In this document: positions 42,601 to 50,400 of the stretch, piece by piece
Numbering within the stretch: the stretch's first letter is position 1
Layout of the letters: every line of letters starts with the position of its first letter
Assembly: GCA_964436765.1 (NCBI GenBank)
Contig: CAYTEH010000001.1
Span: forward strand, 1-64,000
DNA: 64,000 nt
Source: CAYTEH01 sp964436765
GTDB lineage: Bacteria > Patescibacteriota > Gracilibacteria > Peribacterales > Peribacteraceae
Direction of reading: 5' to 3'
Notes under the pieces: model-generated
Told to the model about the DNA's origin: nothing
Database searches by the model: none
What the model saw: only the letters and a program-made list of their open reading frames with translations
Position numbers and translations under genes: made by a program

Positions 42601-43778
42601 ACGCCGACCAGGACGTCGATGCTGACTCCAGCAACACGAACCTGATCACGCAGGATCCCACGGGTCCGGCGAACCAGAATGTTGATAACGGCACGGTCGC
42701 CGACACGGGCGTTGCTGCCAACCAGGACGCTGACGCTGTGAACAACGTCGTCGTCGTCCAGACGGGCGTTGCCAACAACGGCGCGCTTGCACAGGCTGCA
42801 AACATCGCTCCGACGGCTACCACCAACGCCAGCCAGGATGCTGATGCCGACGCGTCGAACACGACGGGCATCGCCCAGGAAGGCACCACGGGCAACCAGA
42901 ACGCCACGAACGGCACCGCCGCGGGCACCGATCTCGATGCCAACCAGACGGCCGGTTCCGAGAACAACGTCCTCGCAGTGATGAACTGCAACGTGACGAA
43001 CGGCGCCTGCGCCCAGTACATCGACACGGCTCCGACGTCCACGACGACGGCTGGCCAGAATGTTGATGCCAACTCCGAGAACAACACCGGCATCGCCCAG
43101 GAACAGACGGGCGGTACGGCAGGCAACCAGAACGCCGAGAACGGCACTGTTGCCGGCACCACCGTTGGCGCGGATCAGGAGGCTACCTCCGGTAACGACG
43201 AGGTCACCATCCTCACCTGCACCGTCACGGGCGGCGCTTGCGCTCAGTACACGGGTTCCATGAACACCGCAGACACCACGGCCGAGCAGAACGTCTCGGG
43301 TGATTCCGCCAACAACACGGGAATCGTCCAGGATGCTGCAAACGGCGGTAACCAGGACGCGTTGAACGCGGCTGGTGCAGCCACCGTGATCGACGCCGAT
43401 CAGGACGCTTCGTCGCAGAACGATGCCACGACGCTCCAGACCAGCCTCGGCGGCGGCATGGGCTCGCAGAGCGCGACCCAGGAAAACACGGCCGACACGG
43501 ATGCATCGCAGACCGTCACCGGCACGTCTGAGAACAACACCCTCCTCGGCCAGTTCAACATCGGCGGAGGCAATCAGAACGCTGTGAACACCGCAGCCGC
43601 TCTGACGAACCTTGGTGTCACTCAGAACGCCGACTCGACGAACAACTCGACGATCGGACAGATCTCCACGGGCGGCGGTTCGCAGACTGCGGACTCCACC
43701 AACACCGCGACCACGACGTCGAACCTCGATGTCAACGCGGGCTCGTCGAACAACACGGCGATCATCCAGTCGAACTAA
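39696..43778 (+). CDS. Giant secreted Asn/Gln-rich repeat protein, curlin-like spacing
   Basis: This 1,360-aa protein has a signal peptide (long basic n-region, cleavage near SGAQA|AV). The rest is repeats of about 74-76 aa. Each unit contains two half-units with a hydrophobic strand followed by spaced Gln and Asn, as in GISQIGGAGQGNQSAPVIAG and NTNLLAQTAVG. The motif I-x-Q-x-G-x-x-N-Q recalls curlin repeats, whose Gln/Asn ladders stack as an amyloid beta-solenoid. No true curli accessory genes (csgB/csgG) are visible, so this is an analogy. A few CxxxC-type pairs occur (TNGACAQY, TGGACAQY). There is no membrane anchor at the C-terminus. The start at 39696 follows the C/T-rich TTATCCCCTTTCCCCCTCCC; TATAAG (39660-39665) may be its -10. 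Confidence 0.85.
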   Translation: MLDRFTSNLSARLRRMSSPSKAAISTSVVTAMVVWTSGAQAAVNVSTLLNNLSNTVVGALAGNTSTNTTGLLQTQIGGGSQAAGNASVADADLAGVVNADATNNNAVAQLTAGPGPINQDITGSMIAGTVLGLGINVDATNLTGIVQTAIGGPANNQMVDNGVLADADVATAIDVDTSNTLAAVQATGASNVNQMVVPTMVAGSLVDDTQVADANNLTTILQTVVGGSANQALVNGAAAVTNIFTGQMINTFNVLTLLQVCGSNCNQNAAVTMAALTDADQTVVGTSDNVNVLAQTAVGSGPFNQALNNGSLAGVLAGATQEIATGNVVGILQIGGGVQTNQDAPVIALAGTEADQLVAADAGNLNVGLQTAIGGSAFNQQLDNGSFAGAGVGAAQEILTGNQVGIAQVQGGGQGNQSAPVIVGAFADATQVAVGMADNTNLLAQTAVGVPGAQFNQDMDNGTAAITGVLAGQALLTGNSVGISQIGGAGQGNQSAPVIAGADADATQFVTGIAANGNDLTQTAVGGAAGSQANQDMENGSLATSIVGAGQALVTGNDIDVAQVSAGGQGNQSAPILANADSDATQFIIAGAVNGNDLTQTSVGAGNQTNQDMDNGTAAINTVLAGQIVDTGNDIDVAQVSAGGQGNQSAPILANADSDATQFIVSGAGNLNVLDQTAVGGAGHQGNQDIDNGSIAADAVLAEQDVDSENNINVAQIHAAGQGSQNLVVDADADANAVQGIVTGAGNINLIGQTDVGGAGGQTNQDVDNLAAAATGVEAAQDVDAVNNVTAAQTGVATTGALSQNGSITPTATVNAGQGIVAGSDNLNLIGQTAGGTGQSNQDVDNGTAAVTGVAANQDADAVNNVALGQTAVLNTGAAAQSAVIAPTATVNAGQDVDAGSSNTNVIGQDASGASQANQDVDNGSLAATGVDANQDADAVNNVLVTQTEVINTGAGAQFVQVTPTATVNADQDVDADSSNTNLITQDPTGPANQNVDNGTVADTGVAANQDADAVNNVVVVQTGVANNGALAQAANIAPTATTNASQDADADASNTTGIAQEGTTGNQNATNGTAAGTDLDANQTAGSENNVLAVMNCNVTNGACAQYIDTAPTSTTTAGQNVDANSENNTGIAQEQTGGTAGNQNAENGTVAGTTVGADQEATSGNDEVTILTCTVTGGACAQYTGSMNTADTTAEQNVSGDSANNTGIVQDAANGGNQDALNAAGAATVIDADQDASSQNDATTLQTSLGGGMGSQSATQENTADTDASQTVTGTSENNTLLGQFNIGGGNQNAVNTAAALTNLGVTQNADSTNNSTIGQISTGGGSQTADSTNTATTTSNLDVNAGSSNNTAIIQSN

Positions 43779-43798
43779 TTCCGGAATCGTCCGGTATA

Positions 43799-43834
43799 CA
43801 AAAAAGGAAGGGGCCGAGCCCCTTCCTTTTTTTT
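43799..43834. terminator. Strong bidirectional terminator
   Basis: A6GGAAGGGGC, a CGA loop and GCCCCTTCCT8 form a long perfect stem with an A-run on one side and a T-run on the other. It can terminate both the repeat-protein gene and the convergent small membrane gene. Confidence 0.9.
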
Positions 43835-43849
43835 GGAGGCTCAGGGTTC

Positions 43850-44200
43850 TTATTTTGTCGCCTTCTCCGGCTGGCCTTCCTTTGCTGCGTCCGCGGGAGC
43901 CTGAACGTCCAGAGGAAGCGCGAGACCGTAGTAGAGCAGGCACTTCTGCAGGAACGATTTATAGTCCGAGTGCAGATACATGTTTCTTTCCAGTAGTTGC
44001 TGGTAGGCGGCTCCATCCTTCGTGTTTTTGCTCAGTTCTGCCTTTGACATGAGAAGCTTGCGAGCGTCTGCCGAGGACTGAATCACGCAGCTCCGGTACA
44101 CCCGTACAGGGCGAATCTGGAACCAGTAGAAGAGAAAAACGCCGGTGAGGGCGATGACCATTGCCCATTTGTGGGTCTTCATCCAGTGAACGATCTTCAT
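43850..44200 (-). CDS. Hypothetical single-span membrane protein
   Basis: This 116-aa protein has one membrane helix at residues 13-29 (AMVIALTGVFLFYWF). Lys/Gln-rich helical sequence follows, with two Cys (YRSCVIQ, LQKCLLYY). I recognise no family. The ATG at 44200 is preceded by the strongly pyrimidine-rich TTTCTCCCCCCTTTTCCC, with no Shine-Dalgarno. It lies inside the surface island but on the opposite strand. Confidence 0.75.
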   Translation of the reverse strand: MKIVHWMKTHKWAMVIALTGVFLFYWFQIRPVRVYRSCVIQSSADARKLLMSKAELSKNTKDGAAYQQLLERNMYLHSDYKSFLQKCLLYYGLALPLDVQAPADAAKEGQPEKATK

Positions 44201-44305
44201 GGGAAAAGGGGGGAGAAATTCCGCGTCCGCGGAAGCGCGGCACTGTACGAGTTCACGGCCTTCCTAGTCAAGTACGCTGTACGTTCTCAATGCCCGCACA
44301 ATGTT

Positions 44306-44335
44306 TTGACAATACTTTTGAAGGAGGTTTACAGT
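44306..44335 (+). promoter_or_regulatory. Promoter of the Cys-duplicated SLH gene
   Basis: TTGACA (44306-44311) and TACAGT (44330-44335) are spaced 18 bp apart. The -10 ends 8 nt before the ATG at 44344, so the transcript should be near-leaderless. AAGGAGG inside the spacer is therefore upstream of the RNA and cannot be a Shine-Dalgarno if this promoter is used. Confidence 0.65.
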
Positions 44336-44343
44336 GCCTCGCT

Positions 44344-45624
44344 ATGCACAGGACAATTCTTTCCACTCTCGTTATTGTTTTGATGGCCGCTGCAGCCGTG
44401 CCCGCCACTGCGCACGCCGAAGGCCCGTTTTACCGGAAGTCATTCTCCCTCCATGGGTTCGACTCGGCGATTCTTGCAACCCTCGGCTACGGAGCAACGG
44501 CGAGCGTCAGCTACTTTGAAGAAATTGCGTCCATCACGCCCGAACAACAGTCCGAAGTGCAAAAGTACGCGACCATCAACTGCCACCCGCTCTACATCAT
44601 GCGTGACGGCAAGGTTGTAGAGGCGGGCTACAACTGCGAGACGTTTTATTGCCTTGGGTATCTCAACTCCGTTCCAAAGCAGTGCAAGTCGTCGGACGGG
44701 AAGTCGTTCGGTGGGGTCGTCGAAATCAGCACCCGCTTTGCACGGCCGTTCGATTACCCGCCCCACAAGCTGTTCACGGATTTTCCGGCATCGATGCAGA
44801 CCGAGGCAATGCGCAGGAGAGCCGCGGACCTCGCGCGCATCCAGTGCTATCCCTTCTACGTGATGTCTTTTGATGCCGTCATCGGAGAAGGCTACAGATG
44901 CGATCAAATAGGCTCTTATCCGAATTTTTCAAGCGCTCGCACCTGCACATACAACGCCTCCGAGAAGGCCTACGAGTGCGATGTGCCCGAGCGCCAGGGG
45001 GAGTTCGATATCCGCTACGCGGTTCTTGGCAACACCGGCCCCTTCAGCCAGTCCTCTGCCGCAGCTGCTTCGTCATCTGCGCAGTCCTCCGGCCCGCGCA
45101 CCTTCACGGACGTCAAACAAGGCGAATACGGGTACACGGCTATCATGAGTCTTGCCGAACGCGGGGTCATCGGCGGCTACCCTGACGGCACGTTCCGCCC
45201 GCAGCGGACGTTAAATCGCGCCGAGTTCGTGAAAATGCTCATTGCCGGCATGATTCCGAGTGCCGTTTCAAAGGAGAAGAACTGCTTCCCGGACGTCCGC
45301 GACCAGTGGTACAGCCCGTACGTCTGCGGCATCAAAAAATTGGGATGGGTCGAGGGGTACCGCGACGGGACGTTCGGGCCTGAACGCACTATTCTGCGCG
45401 AAGAGGCGCTGAAGCTCGTGATGGTTTCTGTGACGCCTAATTTTTCCTCGGACGCACCGCTTCCTCCCGACGTTTCGGTATCTGCGTGGTACGCGCCGTA
45501 CGTGCGGAAAGCGGTTGAACTCAAGATCATTCTGGAGGCTGTCTTCCGCCCGGGCGTCAATGCCACGCGCGCAGACGCCGCCGTGTGGATGTACCGCGCC
45601 GACAAGTACAAATCGAGCCGCTAG
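44344..45624 (+). CDS. Secreted SLH protein with a duplicated Cys domain
   Basis: This 426-aa protein has a signal peptide (residues 1-25, ATAHA). The head domain is an internal duplication. Cys80-HPLYIM...GYNC98...C114 corresponds to Cys168-YPFYVM...GYRC186...C201, which suggests paired disulfides. A Ser/Ala-rich linker (about 235-250) is followed by three SLH repeats: FTDVKQGEYGYTAIMSLAERGVIGGY with PDGTFRPQRTLNRAEFVKML, FPDVRDQWYSPYVCGIKKLG with YRDGTFGPERTILREEALKL, and a last copy ending NATRADAAVWMY. SLH repeats anchor to cell-wall polymer. The head is not a family I know. The start follows a TACAGT -10 by 8 nt. Confidence 0.88.
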   Translation: MHRTILSTLVIVLMAAAAVPATAHAEGPFYRKSFSLHGFDSAILATLGYGATASVSYFEEIASITPEQQSEVQKYATINCHPLYIMRDGKVVEAGYNCETFYCLGYLNSVPKQCKSSDGKSFGGVVEISTRFARPFDYPPHKLFTDFPASMQTEAMRRRAADLARIQCYPFYVMSFDAVIGEGYRCDQIGSYPNFSSARTCTYNASEKAYECDVPERQGEFDIRYAVLGNTGPFSQSSAAAASSSAQSSGPRTFTDVKQGEYGYTAIMSLAERGVIGGYPDGTFRPQRTLNRAEFVKMLIAGMIPSAVSKEKNCFPDVRDQWYSPYVCGIKKLGWVEGYRDGTFGPERTILREEALKLVMVSVTPNFSSDAPLPPDVSVSAWYAPYVRKAVELKIILEAVFRPGVNATRADAAVWMYRADKYKSSR

Positions 45625-45742
45625 GAGGCGCTGTACGCGACTAAAACATCAAGCGAGAACGCGCGCAACATCGAACGCGTCCCGCGATTTGCCATGCCTT
45701 TTGAGACGGACGTACCATGACCCCCTTTTTTCCCCCTCGCCG

Positions 45743-47173
45743 ATGAATGCACATCGTCCCCTGTCGTTCCGTACCCAGCTTGCAGGTATCTCTGCGTGCT
45801 CACTTCTGCTCGCCTCATTGCCGGCATCTGTCGGTGCGGTAGGCGAGCCAACCTGCAACGGTCTCACGGCCACGATCTGGGTCGATACCGGATCGAACCA
45901 CTTGATGGTCGGAGGCAGTGATGCAGGAACATATCTCGGCACCATCAACGGCACGTCGGGGAACGATGTGATCGTGGGCACCGCGGGTGATGACAATATC
46001 AACGGTAACGGCGGAAACGACACGATCTGCGCTCTCGACGGCCTCAACGTGATCGGCACCGGATCCGGCGACGATTACATCCTCACCGGAAGCGGAAACG
46101 ATGTCGTCAATGCGGGCGAAGGTTCCAACATGGTTTCCACGGGCGATGGCAACGACGTCATCAACACCGGCAACGGCAATGACACGGCCGATTCCGGCCC
46201 GGGCTTCGATATCTGCGTGCTCGGCGGCGGCACCAACGCGGGTCTGGATTGCGAGAGTGGAAGCGGATTCCCAGGCGGCTCCTCTTCCTCCAGCAGCTCC
46301 GCGTCCTTGACGTCCTCGTCCGCTTCCTCCGTCTCATCCACGTCATCTTCGGCCTCGTCCGCGTCCAGTTCGAGCTCGTCGAGCACCAGCTCCTCCTCGT
46401 CTGTGTCATCGGCATCGTCCTCGGTGTCCTCATCGGGCGGATCCGGAAGCTCCTCGGGTGGCGGCGACACGGGCGGAACCGTGACGGCATCGTCCGGAGG
46501 CGGCAGCGGCGGAGGTGACGGCGGCGACCAGAACGGCGGATTCCGCGGCTCGCGCTTAAACGAATCTATCGCCAAGATGAACATGGTCCTGGCCAGCTAC
46601 GGCACGGCGAGCGTACCGCGCGGCGCGTTCGGTGGCGGCACCGTTCGTCTCACGGGCGACAGTCTGCGGCTCTTCTGCAGCATGCAGCGTGCGATCGTCG
46701 GCGAGGCCATTCCGTCTATCGGCGTGCTGGCAGAGTACATTGCGCTTCGAACCGGCTGGGATCTTGAATTTGTCGAGGACACGCTTCGCGATGTAAACCT
46801 GTGCGACGAAATCGTCTCGGAGCTGCGGCCAACCGTCACGGTGGCGGTCGCGTCGCCCACGCTTGTGGTGCTCGCGGACGACGGCCTGCCCGAATCGTCG
46901 AACAACGTATGGAACCTGTGCATCCGCGGCAAGGCGACGCTCGAAGACATCCGGAGCAATGAAGACGGCTACTACCACCGTTCGACCAAGACCTTCTACC
47001 CGTACAGCTGCGACCACTACAACACCGATTCCGGCGCCAACTGGGTGTCTCCCGATGATCCATTCCTCACGTTCCGCATCGAGGCACCCGCCGAGGGATC
47101 TACGGCTCCCGTCGTATCTGTCCCCGAGGGTTATGCCCTTGTGCCCTCCATCCAGACGACGGCGTCTCGCTGA
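45743..47173 (+). CDS. Secreted RTX-like protein with shared C-terminal module
   Basis: This 476-aa protein has a signal peptide (cleavage near residue 32). Hemolysin-type Ca-binding repeats occupy about residues 70-165 (GTSGNDVIVGTAGDDNINGN, GGNDTI, GSGNDVV, GDGNDVI, GNGNDTAD). Ca ions normally drive folding of such repeats outside the cell. A poly-Ser then Gly-rich linker follows (about 180-270). The C-terminal domain (from 46559) includes PRGAFGGG, LFCSMQRAIVG and VWNLCIRGKATLEDIR. The same module ends the next gene's product. The start at 45743 follows CCCCCTTTTTTCCCCCTCGC with no Shine-Dalgarno; TACCAT lies 24 nt upstream. Confidence 0.85.
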   Translation: MNAHRPLSFRTQLAGISACSLLLASLPASVGAVGEPTCNGLTATIWVDTGSNHLMVGGSDAGTYLGTINGTSGNDVIVGTAGDDNINGNGGNDTICALDGLNVIGTGSGDDYILTGSGNDVVNAGEGSNMVSTGDGNDVINTGNGNDTADSGPGFDICVLGGGTNAGLDCESGSGFPGGSSSSSSSASLTSSSASSVSSTSSSASSASSSSSSSTSSSSSVSSASSSVSSSGGSGSSSGGGDTGGTVTASSGGGSGGGDGGDQNGGFRGSRLNESIAKMNMVLASYGTASVPRGAFGGGTVRLTGDSLRLFCSMQRAIVGEAIPSIGVLAEYIALRTGWDLEFVEDTLRDVNLCDEIVSELRPTVTVAVASPTLVVLADDGLPESSNNVWNLCIRGKATLEDIRSNEDGYYHRSTKTFYPYSCDHYNTDSGANWVSPDDPFLTFRIEAPAEGSTAPVVSVPEGYALVPSIQTTASR

Positions 47174-47192
47174 ACAACCTTCTATTGTACCG

Positions 47193-47218
47193 AAAGGGGC
47201 CCTGCGCGGGCCCTTTTC
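47193..47218 (+). terminator. Intrinsic terminator after the RTX-like gene
   Basis: AAAGGGGCCC, a short TGCGC loop and GGGCCCTTTT lie about 20 bp after the stop codon. Confidence 0.8.
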
Positions 47219-47357
47219 CTTATAATGAAGCCAAAATGAGCCTGTATCTTCTGTGACGCAACATGTCACATATTTCAGACGATGTACATGTATACGTTTA
47301 ATTATACATATAAACAATCAATTGCTCGATTAAGTGCGTTTTTATTCAAAGAAACCC

Positions 47358-47385
47358 TTGCATTCTATGATTATATAACTACTAT
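47358..47385 (+). promoter_or_regulatory. Promoter of the MBG/Ser-rich protein gene and AT-rich upstream region
   Basis: TTGCAT (47358-47363) and TACTAT (47380-47385) are spaced 16 bp apart, with a leader of about 20 nt. The 240-bp gap (47174-47411) is unusually AT-rich for this window. It contains GTGACGCAACATGTCAC (an inverted repeat near 47256) and alternating TATAC/GTATA stretches near 47285-47310, which could be operator sites. Confidence 0.5.
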
Positions 47386-47411
47386 TTGCCGACATTTCCC
47401 CTAATTAGCGT

Positions 47412-50400
47412 ATGGCGGCTCCCCTCCGTTCCACGCAGCTCGGTCAGGCCACGTCTGGATCCAGCGCGTTTTTGCGACGTGCACTTGCTACAGGTGCAAT
47501 CGCTGTCTCTTTTATTTCTTGGTCGAACGTTGCAATGGCGGCGTCCAGTGGACCGCTCAATGCTGGTGCAGGAGCCACTGGTGGAGGTAGTGGCACGGCA
47601 TGGTCCAATCCTAGCAATATCGCTGGTGCAGGCGTTGCAACCGCTGCATTGGACGACCAGCCTAATGCAAACGCTACATCAGAAGCCCTTAATGGTACGA
47701 ATTACGGATTTTCTATTCCGACGAACGCCACAATTAACGGCATTACAGTGACAGTCAACAGGCAGAGCTCCTCCAACGCTTCCAGCGATAGCGTTCAAGA
47801 CAATAGCATTCGCCTTCTCAAGGCCGGATCTGTTGTCGGTGATAACAAGGCAACGACCACAGATTGGCCGACATCACTCGGTGTTGCTACCTATGGCGGT
47901 TCTAGCGACCTTTGGGGTACAACATGGACGCCAGCACAAATAAATGCATCGAACTTCGGAGTTTCCTTGGTTGCAGAAAACGAGAGCTCGAGCCATGCCA
48001 GAACTGCATCCGTTGACTACATTCAGGTCACAGTTACATACACTGTCACATTGACCAGCCAGACGATCACAGTGACGACGGCAGCTCCGGCAAGCGCTTC
48101 CTACGGCAGCACGTTTCCGGTCGCTGCAACGGCATCCTCCGGTCTTTCGGTGGCCATTACGACCACCGGCGGCTGCACGATTTCGGGCGGCACGGTGACG
48201 ATGACCAGCAGCACGACTTCCTGCGTCGTCTATTACAACCAGGCTGGCAACGGCACGTACGCTGCTGCTCCCGAAGTGACCTCGACGACGACGGCAACGA
48301 CCCGTCCTCTCACGATCACGGCCGACAGCACCAGCAAGACGTACGGCTCTGCGGTGACGTTCGCAGGCACGGAATTCTCCTCCAGCGGTCTTGTCTTCTC
48401 CGATTCCGTCACGAGCGTCACGCTCTCCAGCACCGGTGCTCCGGCTGCTGCAGGCATCGGCACCTACGGCATTGTTCCAAGTGCCGCAGTCGGCACGGGT
48501 CTCAGCAACTACGCGATCACGTATTCGAACGGCTCCCTCACAGTGAATGCCATGCCGATCACGGTGACCGCCGATGATCAGACGAAGGTCTACGGCCAGG
48601 CAGACCCGACCCTCACCTACGTCGTCACGGGCACGCCCGCGAACGGCGACACGTTCTCCGGAACGCTCTCCCGCGCTGCGGGCGAGGATGTGGGCACGTA
48701 CGCCATCTCCCAGGGCACGCTCACGCTCGGTTCCAACTACACGATCACGTACGTGGGCGACAACCTCACGATCACGAAGGCTCCGCTGACCGTGACCGCC
48801 GATGACAAATCTCGTGATTACGGCCAGGCAAACCCGGCTCTCACGGCTACGTACAGCGGCTTCCAGAACGGCGATGACGCCGGCGACCTCACGGGCGCCC
48901 CCGACCTGAACACGACCGCGACGCTGTCCAGCCCCGTAGGCCCCTACCCGATCACGGTGACGGCCGGTTCGCTCTCCTCCGCCAACTACTCCTTCTCTTT
49001 CGTGAACGGCACGCTGACGGTGGGCAAGATCGCTCTGACCATCACGGCCGATGACGATTCCAAGGTGTACGGTGACGTCGTTTCCTTCACGGGCAACGAA
49101 TTCACGCAGTCCGGACTCGTCTCCCCCGATTCCATCACGAGTGTGACGCTCACAAGCGCAGGTGAGCCTGCAACCGCGACCGTTGCCGGTTCGCCGTACG
49201 CGATCGTCATCAGCAACGCTGTCGGCTCCGGCTTGGGCAACTACAACATCACGTACGTGAACGGCTCCCTGACCGTCACGACCCGCCCCGTCACCGTGAC
49301 GGCCGACGATAAGAGCAAGGAATTCGGCGATGCCGACCCGGCTCTCACCTACCAGATTACGAGCGGTTCCCTCGCGAACACCGACGCCTTCACGGGGAAC
49401 ATCACGCGCACGGCCGGCGAGACGGTGGGCAACCACCCCATCACGCAGGGCACGCTCGCGCTTGATGGCAACTACAACCTGAGCTTCGTGAATGGTACGC
49501 TCACGATCACCGATACCACCGCTCCAGTCATCACCCGCACGGGTGCAGCGGAGGTGACGGTCTACCAGAACGCCACGTACACGGATGAAGGCGCGACGGC
49601 GTCGGATGCCGTTGATGGCGACCTTACGGCCGAAATCGTCACTGTGAACCCCGTTAACACGGCGGTTCTTGGCGATTACACGGTGACCTACGACGTTGCA
49701 GACACGGCTGGTAACGACGCAGTTCAGGTGACGCGCATTGTGCACGTAGTTCCCGTCCCCCCGGGCACGCTCACGGTCATCAAGAACACTGTCGGCGGCG
49801 ACGGAACGTTCGACTTCAGCGGCAATGGGACCATCGGTTCGTTCTCCCTGACCACGGTCTCGGGCACCGATTCCGAGGATTTCTCGCTTGAGCCGGGCAC
49901 CTACACGGTTACCGAAACCGTTCCGACGGGCTGGACCATGACGGGCAACACCTGCACGGATGTTGCAGTCACGTCGGGCCAGACCTCCACGTGCACGATC
50001 ACCAACATGAAGAACGGCACGATCAAGCTGACGAAGAATGCTCCGGGTGCAGCCGTCAACCAGCACTTCACCTTCACGGGCGATATCAACGGCCAGATCA
50101 AAGACGGCCACACCAAGACCCTCACCGTCATCCCGGGCACGTACACGACCACGGAAGTGGGCGAATCGGGTTGGACGCTCGTGAGCATCGTCTGTGATGC
50201 AGGCGGTTCCGGCAACCTGGGCACGTCCACCGCCACCTACACGGTCACGGGAGGCGAGACGATCGAGTGCGTATTCACGAACAACCAGAGCGGCGGCGGA
50301 TCTTCCTCCAGCTCCAGCAGCTCGGTGGCGTCCAGCAGCAGCTCGTCCAGTTCCAACGGTCAGGTCGTGATCTGCCACAACGGCAACACGCAAACGGTTA

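Noticed and set aside
39690..43943. 1,417-aa minus-strand open frame opposite the ladder protein
   Set aside because: It would run through the strong terminator and has antisense-type composition. The sense frame has a signal peptide and clear repeats.
44320..44327. AAGGAGG as the Shine-Dalgarno of the SLH gene
   Set aside because: It lies about 17 nt before the ATG and inside the -35/-10 spacer, so it is probably not in the mRNA.
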